Translations under genes and position numbers: made by a program | The notes under the pieces: generated by a model | Told to the model about the DNA's origin: nothing | Database searches by the model: none | What the model saw: the letters and a program-made list of their open reading frames with translations, nothing else | NCBI GenBank assembly: GCA_017307505.1 | Contig: JAFKEE010000027.1 | Coordinates: 1 to 64,000 of the forward strand | Reading direction: 5' to 3' | From: Acidobacteriota bacterium | GTDB lineage: Bacteria > Acidobacteriota > Terriglobia > Bryobacterales > Bryobacteraceae | DNA length: 64,000 nt | Shown: positions 34,058 through 46,029 of the stretch, in pieces | Layout: the number at the start of each line of letters is the position of its first letter | Position numbering within the stretch: position 1 is the stretch's first letter

Positions 34058-34816
34058 GTGAGAACGTGGAAGCTTCTAATTGAGTACGACGGCACGCAGT
34101 ACCGCGGCTGGGCGGAGCAGGCCAATGCTCCGAAGACGGTGATGGGCGAACTGCGCAAGGCCGCCGAGGAACTGTTCGCCGGACCGGTGGAACTGATGGG
34201 CGCGGGCCGGACCGACGCGGGCGTGCATGCGGCGGAACAGGTAGCGCATCTGCGGGCCAACCCGAAACGGGCCGTGTCGCCGGAGCTGCTGGCCCGGAAG
34301 ATGAATGAGGCGCTGCCTGCCGACATCGCCATCATTTCCGCCAAAGAGGTTCCGGCGAAGTTCCATGCCCGGCACGATGCGGCATCGCGCAGCTATGTGT
34401 ACCAGATCTCGCGGCGGAAGACGGCGTTCTCGAAGAAGTATGTCTGGTGGATCAAGGAGCCGTTGGACATCGACCAGATGAAGGCGGCGGCGGCGCTGAT
34501 TCCGGGACGGCACGATTTCGCGCGGTTCCGGGCCAAGGATCCTTCGAAGCCGGGTGAGTCGAGCATCGTCGTGGTGGAGTCGGCCAGCGTCGAAGAACAG
34601 GATGACCTGATTCTGTTCCATATTGAGGCGTCGCACTTCCTGTGGCGGATGGTGAGAAGGCTTGCAGGAACTCTTGTGAAAGTGGGCAAGAGTGAAGTGA
34701 CGGTGGCGCAGTTTCAGGATCTGATCGAGAATCGGGGGCCGCAATTGGATGTGGCGGCCTGGACGGCTCCGGCGTCCGGTCTTTTCCTGGAAAAGATACG
34801 CTACCCGCAGGTGTGA
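34058..34816 (+). CDS. truA: tRNA pseudouridine synthase A
   Basis: 252 aa, the family length. TruA isomerises uridines 38-40 of the anticodon arm of many tRNAs in the cytoplasm. The catalytic Asp lies in GAGRTDAGVHA (about residue 54), and the conserved HARHDAASRSYVY and HFLWRMVRR motifs are present. It starts with GTG. It lies downstream of the YcaO gene by 41 nt, but has its own -10-like box just before its start. Confidence 0.96.
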   Translation: MRTWKLLIEYDGTQYRGWAEQANAPKTVMGELRKAAEELFAGPVELMGAGRTDAGVHAAEQVAHLRANPKRAVSPELLARKMNEALPADIAIISAKEVPAKFHARHDAASRSYVYQISRRKTAFSKKYVWWIKEPLDIDQMKAAAALIPGRHDFARFRAKDPSKPGESSIVVVESASVEEQDDLILFHIEASHFLWRMVRRLAGTLVKVGKSEVTVAQFQDLIENRGPQLDVAAWTAPASGLFLEKIRYPQV

Positions 34817-34848
34817 TATTTTCGGATGCGGTAGTCGCCGGAGCCTAA

Positions 34849-38010
<3,162 letters not shown>

Positions 38011-38027
38011 AGTGCTGCATTGGAGGC

Positions 38028-39179
38028 ATGATGCATTCGAAGATAATCACGCTGATAGTCGCCGTGGCGGTTCTCGCCGGCTGCAAGAAGGTGGAACAAG
38101 GAGGGGTAGGCGCCGTGTCAACGCAGGAATTCGGCAAGACCGAGAAAGGTGAGACCGTGAACCTTTATACGCTCAGGAACAGGAACGGGGTCGAGATCGC
38201 GATCACCAACTACGGTGCGCGGGTGGTCACCCTGAAGACGCCGGACGCCAAGGGCCGTCTGGCCGACATCGCTCTGGGCTTCGACTCCCTGAAGGGCTAT
38301 GAGGGCCCGAACCCGTACTTTGGCGCCGTGGTGGGCCGCTATGGCAACCGCATCGCGAAGGGCAAGTTCACCCTGGACGGCAAGGAATACACGCTGGCCA
38401 AGAACAACGGCGAGAACAGCCTGCACGGCGGCCTGGTGGGCTTCGATCGTGTGATGTGGAGCGGCAAGACGGAGGAGGCGAATGGCGTCCACAAGGCCAT
38501 CCTGAGCTACACCAGCAAGGATGGCGAGGAAGGCTATCCCGGCACGCTGACCGTCACCGTGACCTACACGCTCAGCGATAACGACGACATCCAGATCGAC
38601 TACCACGCAACCACGGACAAAGCGACCGTGTTGAATGTCACGAACCACACGTACTTCAACCTGGCCGGGCAGGGCAATGGCGACATCCTGGGTCAGGTCA
38701 TGCAGCTCAATGCGGACCGCTTTACCCCCGTGGATAGCGGCCTGATTCCGACTGGCGAGTTGAAAGATGTAACCGGCACGCCGTTCGATTTCCGCAAGCC
38801 GACGGTGATCGGTTCGCGCATCAACGACAAAGACGAGCAGTTGAAGCTGGGCAAGGGCTACGACCACAACTTCGTGTTGAACCGTTCGGCCAATGGCCTG
38901 GTGATGGCGGCGAGAGCTGTGGATCCAGTGTCAGGACGCGTGCTGGAGGTTTGGACGACGGAGCCGGGTGTGCAGTTCTACACAGGGAACTTCCTGGATG
39001 GTACGGTCACGGGCAAGAACGCCACAAATTACGCGCAGCGCACCGGGTTCTGCCTGGAGACGCAGCACTATCCGGATTCTCCGAATCATCCGGATTTCCC
39101 CAGCACGGTGCTGAAGCCGGGCGAGGAATACAAGTCCACCACCGTGTGGAAGATGCGTTTTGTGGAACCTGCAAAGTAA
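38028..39179 (+). CDS. galM: Aldose 1-epimerase (mutarotase), lipoprotein
   Basis: 383 aa. The signal ends in a clear lipobox (VLAGC), so it is a lipoprotein. The catalytic His207 is in NHTYFNLAG and Glu344 in LETQHYPDSP; the GRYGNRIAKG and NSLHGG motifs of GalM are conserved. It interconverts alpha and beta anomers of galactose or glucose, the product of the beta-galactosidase 17 nt upstream, and with it forms an operon. Two ATGs in tandem (38028, 38031) follow GGAGG; the second is better spaced. A terminator follows. Confidence 0.93.
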   Translation: MMHSKIITLIVAVAVLAGCKKVEQGGVGAVSTQEFGKTEKGETVNLYTLRNRNGVEIAITNYGARVVTLKTPDAKGRLADIALGFDSLKGYEGPNPYFGAVVGRYGNRIAKGKFTLDGKEYTLAKNNGENSLHGGLVGFDRVMWSGKTEEANGVHKAILSYTSKDGEEGYPGTLTVTVTYTLSDNDDIQIDYHATTDKATVLNVTNHTYFNLAGQGNGDILGQVMQLNADRFTPVDSGLIPTGELKDVTGTPFDFRKPTVIGSRINDKDEQLKLGKGYDHNFVLNRSANGLVMAARAVDPVSGRVLEVWTTEPGVQFYTGNFLDGTVTGKNATNYAQRTGFCLETQHYPDSPNHPDFPSTVLKPGEEYKSTTVWKMRFVEPAK

Positions 39180-39207
39180 ACAGACAAGACCAGAGCGGAG
39201 TGGGGAA

Positions 39208-39243
39208 GGGCTGCCGGCGAGGCAGCCCTTTCTGTTTTTTTCG
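39208..39243 (+). terminator. Rho-independent terminator of the lacZ-galM unit
   Basis: gggctgcc (39208-39215) pairs with ggcagccc (39221-39228) over a 5-nt loop, followed by tttctgttttttt. It lies about 28 nt after the galM stop. Confidence 0.9.
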
Positions 39244-39376
39244 GTCCGGAAGTGTCCGATAGGGCACTCTTTGGCGGTTTTGAGGCAGCCCGGCGCCGGG
39301 TACAGAATACAAGTCCTTTGTTTTGATATGGAGCGGATGGCCCGCGAACTGCACTCTCTGCGGTGGGAGCCTCTCC

Positions 39377-39778
39377 ATGGAAAAACACATTTATATGACG
39401 CAGAACGACTATGACCGGCTGAGCAGCATTGTTGCCGATCGCGCCGCGAGCCGCCAGGACCTGCAACAACTGGAAGCGGAGCTCGACCGTGCGGACATCG
39501 TTGACGTCGCTGAGCTGCCGGCGGATGTCGTCACGATGCACTCCGTGGTCCGTCTCCGCGATATCGACTCGGGCGAGTTGAAGACCTACCGGCTGGTGTA
39601 TCCCAGCGAAGCGGGGCATGGCGAGTCGTCCCTCTCGGTGCTGGCGCCCATCGGGACGGCGCTGTTGGGCTATCGCAGCGGCGACACGATCGAGTGGACG
39701 GTGCCGCGTGGCGTGAAGCGAGTGCAGGTGATGGAGGTCTTGTATCAGCCGGAGGCGGCGGGAGCCACTCCGGTGTGA
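39377..39778 (+). CDS. Rnk-like / GreA-GreB C-terminal domain protein
   Basis: 133 aa. An N-terminal coiled-coil-like helix pair (about 1-45) precedes a GreA/GreB C-terminal domain with LAPIGTALLGYRSGD and W(T)VPRG, as in the Rnk family, which bind RNA polymerase near the secondary channel or regulate nucleoside diphosphate kinase. GGGAG about 8 nt before the ATG at 39377 fixes the start; the in-frame upstream extension is not supported. It stands alone between a terminator and the tRNA. Confidence 0.85.
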   Translation: MEKHIYMTQNDYDRLSSIVADRAASRQDLQQLEAELDRADIVDVAELPADVVTMHSVVRLRDIDSGELKTYRLVYPSEAGHGESSLSVLAPIGTALLGYRSGDTIEWTVPRGVKRVQVMEVLYQPEAAGATPV

Positions 39779-39844
39779 GGAAGAGTTGGGAGGCGCGAGC
39801 GGGTAAACCGGCCCGCGCCTCCAGCTATGCCTGGTAGAGCAATG

Positions 39845-39867
39845 AAAAAGGCTACTTTGCAGTAGCC
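39845..39867 (-). terminator. Rho-independent terminator of the tRNA gene
   Basis: On the minus strand a 7-bp stem (ggctact/agtagcc, 39867-39850) with a 4-nt loop is followed by five T. It lies about 20 nt past the tRNA 3' end. Confidence 0.8.
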
Positions 39868-39887
39868 CTGGCATTCGCTGAAATGTT

Positions 39888-39964
39888 TGGTACGCCCGAG
39901 AGGATTCGAACCTCTGACCTTTTGCTCCGGAGGCAAACGCTCTATCCAGCTGAGCTACGGGCGC
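39888..39964 (-). tRNA. tRNA-Arg (anticodon CCG)
   Basis: 77 nt cloverleaf on the minus strand with GCGCCCG acceptor start, a TAGCTCAGCTGG D-arm, anticodon loop CTCCGGA (anticodon CCG), GTTCGAAT T-loop and an encoded CCA at 39890-39888. It reads the Arg codon CGG, common in this GC-rich genome. Its promoter and terminator are visible on either side. Confidence 0.97.
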
Positions 39965-39977
39965 ACAGTTCTCTTTA

Positions 39978-39983
39978 ATTATA
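39978..39983 (-). promoter_or_regulatory. TATAAT -10 box of the tRNA-Arg gene
   Basis: A perfect TATAAT reads on the minus strand 13 nt before the tRNA 5' end. No good -35 is visible. The box lies just outside the 3' end of the DUF1080 gene at 39986. Confidence 0.65.
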
Positions 39984-39985
39984 GC

Positions 39986-40804
39986 CTAGTTGGGCGGCGG
40001 CAGACGGCGAATCTTAATGTTTCGGAACCACGCGACGTCATTGTGGTGCTGCAACGCGATCGGCGTGATTTGTTTCGGCATCTTTTCGAGCAGTTCGCGC
40101 ACCGGATGGCCGGCGGGCCAGCGCTCTTCGATGTGTTTGCGCACCTGGGGGGTATCCAGATCGGTATCCACCACCTTCACGCCATTCAGCCAGTGCTCCA
40201 CGTGCTTGCCACGCACTACGATCTTGGCCTGGTTGAACTCGCCTACGGGCTTGGTGGCGTCCTTGGTGGCGGCCGCCATGCGATAGAGGGAGGCAGCGCG
40301 GCTCAAGGGGCTGTGCATCGCGTCAGGATGCCGCTGGTTGTCGATGACCTGGTATTCGAAGGCTACGGGGTAGACCTGTGCTCCGGTGCCCTCCTTCACT
40401 TTGTCCAGGCGCGCGGAGTGGTGCTGTAGTTCGTAGGCAACCTGCTGTTCGAACGGGATTTTCGGGTTGGGCAACTGCGCGGCGTCGATGAGCGCGGAAT
40501 CCTGGATCTTGTACTTCACGCCGCTGTTCGAACCCGGAGCGACCTTCCACTCAAAGGTCAGCACGAAATCGCCGAAGGTCGCCGACGACAGCAGGTCTTC
40601 GCGCAGTTTGGGGTTGGAGAGCGATTTGATGCAGCCGTCTTCGACAGTCCATGCATCGGCGCCGGCCTTGGACCAGCCCTTCATGGTTTTGCCATCGAAA
40701 AGGAGCACCCAGCCCAGCTGTTTTTCATCCTTCGTGAGGGTGTTGGGTGGTTGTTGCCCAAACAGGCTGGCGGCCAGTGTAAGAGCGATCACAGGAAGGC
40801 GCAT
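39986..40804 (-). CDS. DUF1080 domain protein
   Basis: 272 aa with a Sec signal (MRLPVIALTLAASLFG). One concanavalin-like DUF1080 domain: WVLLFDGKTMKGW, GSNSGVKYKI, a HHSARLDKV loop, HVEHWLNGVKVV and AWFRNIKIR. Longer than the one at 17012 because of an extra loop about residues 120-165. Such proteins are associated with extracytoplasmic carbohydrate hydrolysis. The start is 5 nt after the stop of the thioredoxin-fold gene, so it is the last of a three-gene unit. Confidence 0.85.
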   Translation of the reverse strand: MRLPVIALTLAASLFGQQPPNTLTKDEKQLGWVLLFDGKTMKGWSKAGADAWTVEDGCIKSLSNPKLREDLLSSATFGDFVLTFEWKVAPGSNSGVKYKIQDSALIDAAQLPNPKIPFEQQVAYELQHHSARLDKVKEGTGAQVYPVAFEYQVIDNQRHPDAMHSPLSRAASLYRMAAATKDATKPVGEFNQAKIVVRGKHVEHWLNGVKVVDTDLDTPQVRKHIEERWPAGHPVRELLEKMPKQITPIALQHHNDVAWFRNIKIRRLPPPN

Positions 40805-40809
40805 GGAAG

Positions 40810-41367
40810 CTAGCTCTTTTTCTTTGCTGCGGGTTTGGCGGCGGGGACCGGGCCCAGCAAACGGGTGATCTCCGCACGCAGGTTCGCTTCGACTGCCGAG
40901 TCGGCCATCCAGGGTTCCTGGGCGCCGTGATGGACCTGGATCATGCCCTTGCGGTCCACAATAGCGATGTGCGGCATCGACATGCGCATAACGTCAGGAA
41001 TCTGCAGGTAGGCGCGCGACTTCATGTAGTCGTAAACACCCAGGGGAAAGTTCGCTCCGCTCTTGGCGATGAAGTTCGAGATGTTCTGGCCGGCGTTCTC
41101 GTCGATAGCCAGTCCGATCACCTGCAGACCTCTCGGCCCGAACTCCCGCTGAAGTCCGGCGAGTTTGCGGGCGGTCTCCTGGCAATGGGGGCAAGTGGTG
41201 AGCAGGAACTCCAGCACGACCACCTTGCCCTTGAGGGCAGAGAGCGTGACAGTGTCGCCCGTATGGGCGATGAACTTGATTTCTTCGGCGGGCCGCGGAA
41301 GAATCTCCGCCATCGCCGCGGAGGAAAGGAACAACGCCGCAAGCAGCGTGGCGGAGAGCAGACGCAT
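40810..41367 (-). CDS. TlpA/AhpC-TSA-like thioredoxin-fold protein
   Basis: 185 aa with a Sec signal (LLAALFLSSAAMA). The redox motif is CPHC in EFLLTTCPHCQ. The frame is open to 41577, but the ATG at 41367 begins the signal and follows the previous gene by 5 nt. A Lys/Ala-rich tail (AAKPAAKKKS) is at the C-terminus. It reduces or oxidises disulfides in the periplasm. It is a tandem paralogue of the gene at 41373, sharing LKGKVVVLEFLLTTCPHCQ almost letter for letter. Confidence 0.83.
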   Translation of the reverse strand: MRLLSATLLAALFLSSAAMAEILPRPAEEIKFIAHTGDTVTLSALKGKVVVLEFLLTTCPHCQETARKLAGLQREFGPRGLQVIGLAIDENAGQNISNFIAKSGANFPLGVYDYMKSRAYLQIPDVMRMSMPHIAIVDRKGMIQVHHGAQEPWMADSAVEANLRAEITRLLGPVPAAKPAAKKKS

Positions 41368-41372
41368 GTGGA

Positions 41373-41960
41373 TTAGCCCTTCTTTGCCTGAGAACGAAGC
41401 GCGGCGCCGGTGCCTTCCTTGACCAAACTTTCCACTACCTTGCGCACGTTGTTTTCTTCGTCCTCGAAGAACTTCGTGTCGGTGCCAGGGTGGTAAGCGC
41501 GGATGATGCCCTTGCGATCGATGAACACGAGCTGCGGGAAATAGACCGGGCCCTTGCTCTGATCGGCTCCCAGCCACTGGTAGGCCATCTCGCGCTTGGT
41601 ATAGCCAACCGGGAACTTGAGGCCGAGCTTGTAGATGTACTCAGGGATCATCATTCGGGCCTGGGTGAGATCGTCGGGATTCACCGCGGCGCCCAGTGCC
41701 GTGAATGCCTTCTCTCCGCCCATGTCGTTCAGGACCTTCTGCATCACCGCCGAGCAACGCTGGCAGTGGGGGCAGGTGGTGAGCAGGAACTCGAGGACAA
41801 CGACCTTACCCTTGAGCTTGCTCAGCAGGACCAGTTCGCCGCTGTTCAGGGTGATGACGAGCTCGGGCGCGGGTTTCGGGACCTGCAAGTCCGCGAAAAG
41901 GTTGAGACCGCCGAGCGATGCCGCCGCGCCAAGGCCTACGAAGTTTCTACGGTTGATCAT
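41373..41960 (-). CDS. TlpA/AhpC-TSA-like thioredoxin-fold protein, Tat-like signal
   Basis: 195 aa. The N-terminus INRRNFVGLGAAASLGGL resembles a Tat signal. The active site is CPHC (TTCPHCQRC), with a third Cys right after it. It lies first in a run with 40810 and 39986. Like its neighbour it is likely an extracytoplasmic thiol-disulfide protein; the substrate is unknown. The basic KKG tail is shared with the paralogue. Confidence 0.83.
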   Translation of the reverse strand: MINRRNFVGLGAAASLGGLNLFADLQVPKPAPELVITLNSGELVLLSKLKGKVVVLEFLLTTCPHCQRCSAVMQKVLNDMGGEKAFTALGAAVNPDDLTQARMMIPEYIYKLGLKFPVGYTKREMAYQWLGADQSKGPVYFPQLVFIDRKGIIRAYHPGTDTKFFEDEENNVRKVVESLVKEGTGAALRSQAKKG

Positions 41961-41992
41961 AATCCAGCTTGCCTTTCAATATAACGCACCGG

Positions 41993-43237
41993 CTAGAGAG
42001 CCGGACGGGCCGGAGCCGCGTCGGGTTTCAACCCTTCCAGCCCGGTGACCTTGGCGCCATCCGCGATGAGGCGGAAGTCTCCATCGTCACCTGTACCCGA
42101 GAGCACGGTTTCAGTCACTTCCTTTACTTCCAACTTCTTCCATTTGCCGGCCAGCACATGGCGATACATGCGCAGGAAGTCCCGGGCAGATTCGGGGGAA
42201 TCCCATTCGACCGACCAGCGCAGCACGGTGTGCTTGTCGCGTTTGTGCTCCAGGAGGTCCAGGCTGGAGCCGCGCCACTTTTCAGCCTGCTTCGTGGCGT
42301 CTTCGAGGTTGGTGTACTGCTGCAGCAGGATCCGGAAATCGAGCTCGCCGATGCTGCCCTCGGTCAGGCTCTCGTACTCTTTGCGGGCGGCGACCGCCGG
42401 CAAAGCCGGATGCGTCGGCTCGATATTCTGGACGTATTTGGCCGGATGGAGGATCTGCTGGGTGGAGATGGGCGGCTTGCGCAGGATCTCGGCAAACGAC
42501 TCCTTGCCCGAGCGAACGAAGATCGCCTGCTGGAACATCATCCCACCCGAGTAGGGGAAGAGCAGTGTTTCCCTCAGATATAGCGGAGCGCTGCTGAAGA
42601 TGGGGTAAGTTTCCGCGGCCATCTTCCCCATGGCGGGCAGCATCATCTCGAGAGTGGCGGGGTTGGTTTTGAGGCTTTGGCCCATCTTGCGGAGCTGGGA
42701 TTCCACCATGATCCACATTGCCTGGCCTTCGACGACGGCCATGCGAGCGGACTGCGCCTCGTCCGATTTGGGTCCTTTTTCCAGAAAGCGCTTCATGTCG
42801 AAGTGCTGGTCGGCCACGGCATGGGAAAGTTCATGGACGAGTACAGCTTCAGCCATGGCGTCGTCGGTAGCGCCGTCGACGAAGAGCATCTTCTTGCGGC
42901 GGTGGTCATAGACGGCCGCGGCCTGCTCGCCCAGCAGGTCGACCGTGGCGGACTTGAGGTCGAAATTCTGCGGCACCAGGCCGAGCTTCTTGAGGAGCAA
43001 CTCTTCGGCCCGGATCTCCGCCGGTTTGACGCTGGCCTGAATCTCGTCCTGCACCCACTTCTTCCAGCCCGCCCGGGAAATGGCTTCGTAGGGGACCGGA
43101 TGTTTGACCTCCAGGCCCGTGATGTCGGCGATCTCAGCGGTAACCCGCTGAATCTGCGCGGCATCGGGGACCTGGGCGCCGGCCCGGCCGAGGAACGGCA
43201 GGACGAGCACGGCGGTGAGGATCAGAGATCGAGCCAA
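41993..43237 (-). CDS. Putative secreted zinc metallopeptidase-like protein
   Basis: 414 aa with a Sec signal (LILTAVLVLPFLGRAGA). The HELSHAV motif near residue 138 is HExxH and a later EGQAMW Glu about 35 residues on could be a gluzincin ligand; both point to a metallopeptidase, but overall it matches no family I can name. The start is a TTG (43237) with AGGAGG 11 nt upstream, inside the end of the MFS gene, so translation may be coupled. A GTG nine codons later is an alternative. Confidence 0.62.
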   Translation of the reverse strand: MARSLILTAVLVLPFLGRAGAQVPDAAQIQRVTAEIADITGLEVKHPVPYEAISRAGWKKWVQDEIQASVKPAEIRAEELLLKKLGLVPQNFDLKSATVDLLGEQAAAVYDHRRKKMLFVDGATDDAMAEAVLVHELSHAVADQHFDMKRFLEKGPKSDEAQSARMAVVEGQAMWIMVESQLRKMGQSLKTNPATLEMMLPAMGKMAAETYPIFSSAPLYLRETLLFPYSGGMMFQQAIFVRSGKESFAEILRKPPISTQQILHPAKYVQNIEPTHPALPAVAARKEYESLTEGSIGELDFRILLQQYTNLEDATKQAEKWRGSSLDLLEHKRDKHTVLRWSVEWDSPESARDFLRMYRHVLAGKWKKLEVKEVTETVLSGTGDDGDFRLIADGAKVTGLEGLKPDAAPARPAL

Positions 43238-44439
43238 GTTTGGAGAGTCCTCCTATGGAAATAGACGAACGCAGCGGCCAAGAGACTCGCGAATCCACCG
43301 ATCGTCGTGGTCCAGCGGGAACCGATCGCCGAGGCCATGGCTCCGGAGAGCAGGCTGCCCACCGGCAACATGCCTATCACCATCATCGAATAAAGACCCA
43401 TGACGCGTCCGCGAAAGTGATCTTCCACATGGGTTTGAATGGCCGTATTGTTGGCGGCGTTCTGGCGGAAGATGCAGGTGCCGAGAAAGGTCATAATCCC
43501 CAGGGAGAAGGGGAACGAGTTGGACCAGGAGTAAGCGATGAAGCCGGCGCCCATCCCGAGCGTCGCCAGCAGGATGACCCAGTGGAGCCCGCTGGCTCCG
43601 CGGCGTCCGGCGAGACTGAGGGTACCCAGGATCGCACCTAAACCCAGTGCTCCGCTGAGCATGCCCAGGCCCTGCGCGCCGCGATGAAAGATCTCCTCGG
43701 CGAAGACCGGGGCCAGGGCGGAGGCCGGGGCGGCGGCGAGGCTGGCTGCTCCGGCGGTCACGAGCAGGACTCGGATGGCTTTGGTCCCCCATGCGTAGCG
43801 GAAGCCCTGGGCGATGCGCTCCAGTGGTGTTTCCGCCGGGCCCTGGGGCGGCGGTTCGACGACGTCCATCGCGACCAGGCTGAAGATGACGGCAAGGAAG
43901 CTGAGGGCATTCAAGGCGAAACAGGTGCCTTCGCCCAGCTTGGCGACGACAAAGCCGGCAATGGGCGGCCCGATGACCCGTGCCGAATTGAAAACAGCGG
44001 AGTTGAGGCTGATCGCATTGACCAGATCTTCCTTGCCGACCAGGTGGACGAACAGCGCCTGGCGGCCGGGAATGTCGAAGGCGCTGGCGACGCCCAACAC
44101 CACGGCGAGGCTCAGCACGTGCCAGACCTGGATGCGCCCCGTCAGGGTGAGCGCCGCCAGGATGACGGCCTGCACCATGGCGGCCGTCTGGGCGTAGAGG
44201 ACAATGCGGCGGCGCGGGTAACGGTCCGCGACGAGGCCGGTGATGGGGCTCAGCAGGAGAATCGGGATGTTGGCGCAGAACCAGGTAAGGCCCAGCATCC
44301 ATTCGGAATGGGTGAGCCGGTAGACCAGCCAGCTCTGGGCCAGTTGCTGCATCCAGGTGCCGGCCAGGGACACGGTCATCCCACCGGCATAGAGACGGAA
44401 GTTTCGGTGCCGCAGGGCGCGGAATGTGCCAGACCCCAT
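43222..44439 (-). CDS. MFS transporter (DHA3/MFS_3 group)
   Basis: 405 aa, twelve predicted helices. The loop 2-3 motif is GLVADRYPRRRIV, and SLAGTWMQQLAQSWLVY at the N-terminus is typical of the group. It exports small molecules, drugs or siderophores by proton antiport. Its last 16 nt overlap the metallopeptidase-like gene downstream. The ATG directly abuts an AAAGGAG stretch, so the exact start is uncertain. Confidence 0.85.
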   Translation of the reverse strand: MGSGTFRALRHRNFRLYAGGMTVSLAGTWMQQLAQSWLVYRLTHSEWMLGLTWFCANIPILLLSPITGLVADRYPRRRIVLYAQTAAMVQAVILAALTLTGRIQVWHVLSLAVVLGVASAFDIPGRQALFVHLVGKEDLVNAISLNSAVFNSARVIGPPIAGFVVAKLGEGTCFALNALSFLAVIFSLVAMDVVEPPPQGPAETPLERIAQGFRYAWGTKAIRVLLVTAGAASLAAAPASALAPVFAEEIFHRGAQGLGMLSGALGLGAILGTLSLAGRRGASGLHWVILLATLGMGAGFIAYSWSNSFPFSLGIMTFLGTCIFRQNAANNTAIQTHVEDHFRGRVMGLYSMMVIGMLPVGSLLSGAMASAIGSRWTTTIGGFASLLAAAFVYFHRRTLQTWLDL

Positions 44440-44502
44440 CTCCTTTCAGGCTAGCGTATTGCGGTACAATGAGGTGTTTAGTCAACGATCTTGGAGGTTC
44501 CC

Positions 44503-44643
44503 TTGGCGGAAAAAGTCAAAGAAAATCTGTATCAGGCCGAATATCTGGGCAGCGGCACGTTCATCATCACGAAGCCGAAGCGCACGAAGCGGAAGCTGCG
44601 CCAGTTGCGGCTGAAGAGCCCGAACACGGGCATGCGCAAGTAG
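44503..44643 (+). CDS. Small basic protein
   Basis: 46 aa encoded from a TTG with GGAGG five nt upstream (44493-44497) and a TACAAT -10-like box at 44465-44470. The C-terminal half is strongly basic (TKPKRTKRKLRQLRLKS), suggesting RNA or DNA binding, in the size range of small ribosomal or nucleoid proteins, but I do not recognise the family. It is short and easily missed. It sits between two unrelated genes. Confidence 0.65.
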   Translation: MAEKVKENLYQAEYLGSGTFIITKPKRTKRKLRQLRLKSPNTGMRK

Positions 44644-44715
44644 GGTACTCCCGCCTTTGCCGGGCCGGCTGATTCGCCGGCTCACTCCCCACACAATTCG
44701 ATGCGCGCGGCGTGA

Positions 44716-44721
44716 TACGCT
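44716..44721 (+). promoter_or_regulatory. TACGCT -10 box, 6 nt before the GTG at 44728
   Basis: TACGCT, six bases, then GTG. No ribosome-binding site is present between; leaderless start likely. Confidence 0.45.
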
Positions 44722-44727
44722 CACACC

Positions 44728-46029
44728 GTGCGCATCAGTTCATTTTCCATTCATCCTGTCGCGGTCGCCGACCCTCCCATCCGTAGTTCCTACGGGCTCC
44801 ACTCTCCTTACGCTCTCCGTACGATTCTGATTCTGGACACCGATGACGGTATTCGCGGTGTGGCCGAGGCGCATGGCGGAGACGGCTCCGTGGCGGCGTT
44901 GAATGCCATCCGGCCCATGGTTTTGGGCATGGATCCGTTCCAGTTGCACGCGCTGTGGTCGGGTTGGGGCAAGCCGGAGGCGAGCGGCGACCGGTCGCAG
45001 ACCTGGATGGTGCCAGGCGAGAATCCCCGGGATGCCCGGACGCGCGCTTTTGCCGCGGTGGAGGCGGCCTGCCTGGACATCATTGGGAAGGCCGTAGGCA
45101 AGCCCGTGTGCGACCTGCTGGGCGGCCGGGCGCGGGATGCGGCTCCGTTTTCGGCGTACCTGTTCTACAAGCACTCCGGCGGGGGCGGGGAAGGCTCGGA
45201 TGCGCGGGAAGACGAGTACGGTGAGTGTCTGTCGCCGGAAACGATGGTCCGGCAGTGCCGCCAGATGATCGAAAAGTATGGATACAAAGAGATCAAGTTA
45301 AAGGGCGGCGTGTTGGAGCCTGAGGTCGAGATTGAGACGATCCGGGCGTTGCGGCGCGAGTTCGGGCCGAACTATCCGCTGCGGATCGATCCGAACTGCG
45401 CCTGGTCGGTCGAGACTTCGGTCCACGTGGGGCAGTCGCTGCGCGAAGAGCTCTCGGGCGGCGGGTATCTGGAAGACCCCACGGCCTCGATGGAGGGTAT
45501 GGCGGAGGTGCGCAAGCGCCTGCTGGCCGAAGGGATCGACACCCCATTGGCTTCGAATGTCGCGGTAACTGGCCTGGACGATGTCGTGCCTGCGTGGCGC
45601 ACGGACGCCGTGCAGGTGGTGCTATCGGATCCGCACTATTGGGGCGGGATACGCAACGTGCAAAGGCTTTCGGATCTATGCGATTCCCTGGGCGTAGGCG
45701 TGTCGATGCACTCCAACAGCCACCTGGGCGTGAGCATGATGATCATGGCGCATGCCTGCTGTGTGTCTCCGGGTATGCATTTTGCCTGCGACACGCACTA
45801 TCCCTGGCAAAGTGAACAGGATGAGGTGATTGTGGGCGGCCGGGTGAAGTTTGTGGACGGAGCCGTGGTGATTCCAGACAAGCCGGGGTTGGGGATTGAA
45901 CTGGATATGGACCAGGTGGCCCGCCTGGAGGAACGGCACAACCAGCTGCCCTACCGGAAGCGGGATGACGCGGCCGAGATGCGGAAACACGTCGACCCCA
46001 CGTGGCAGCGGATCCTGCCCAGATGGTAA
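44728..46029 (+). CDS. Glucarate dehydratase-like enolase-superfamily enzyme
   Basis: 433 aa. Metal ligands and catalytic residues of the glucarate dehydratase group are visible: IKLKGG Lys pair, RIDPNCAW Asp, YLEDPT Glu, LASNVAVTGLDD Asn as third ligand, and HSNSHLGVS His. It dehydrates a hexaric or related acid; glucarate or galactarate is the best guess. No signal sequence, so it is cytoplasmic, unlike the enolase-superfamily protein at 20952. Fits uronate/pectin use with uxaC. The gene starts with GTG. Confidence 0.85.
   Translation: MRISSFSIHPVAVADPPIRSSYGLHSPYALRTILILDTDDGIRGVAEAHGGDGSVAALNAIRPMVLGMDPFQLHALWSGWGKPEASGDRSQTWMVPGENPRDARTRAFAAVEAACLDIIGKAVGKPVCDLLGGRARDAAPFSAYLFYKHSGGGGEGSDAREDEYGECLSPETMVRQCRQMIEKYGYKEIKLKGGVLEPEVEIETIRALRREFGPNYPLRIDPNCAWSVETSVHVGQSLREELSGGGYLEDPTASMEGMAEVRKRLLAEGIDTPLASNVAVTGLDDVVPAWRTDAVQVVLSDPHYWGGIRNVQRLSDLCDSLGVGVSMHSNSHLGVSMMIMAHACCVSPGMHFACDTHYPWQSEQDEVIVGGRVKFVDGAVVIPDKPGLGIELDMDQVARLEERHNQLPYRKRDDAAEMRKHVDPTWQRILPRW

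Noticed and set aside
39789-39822. Imperfect hairpin after the Rnk-like gene (ggaggcgcg/cgcgcctcc)
   Set aside because: No T-run follows on the plus strand; it may help termination but cannot be supported alone.
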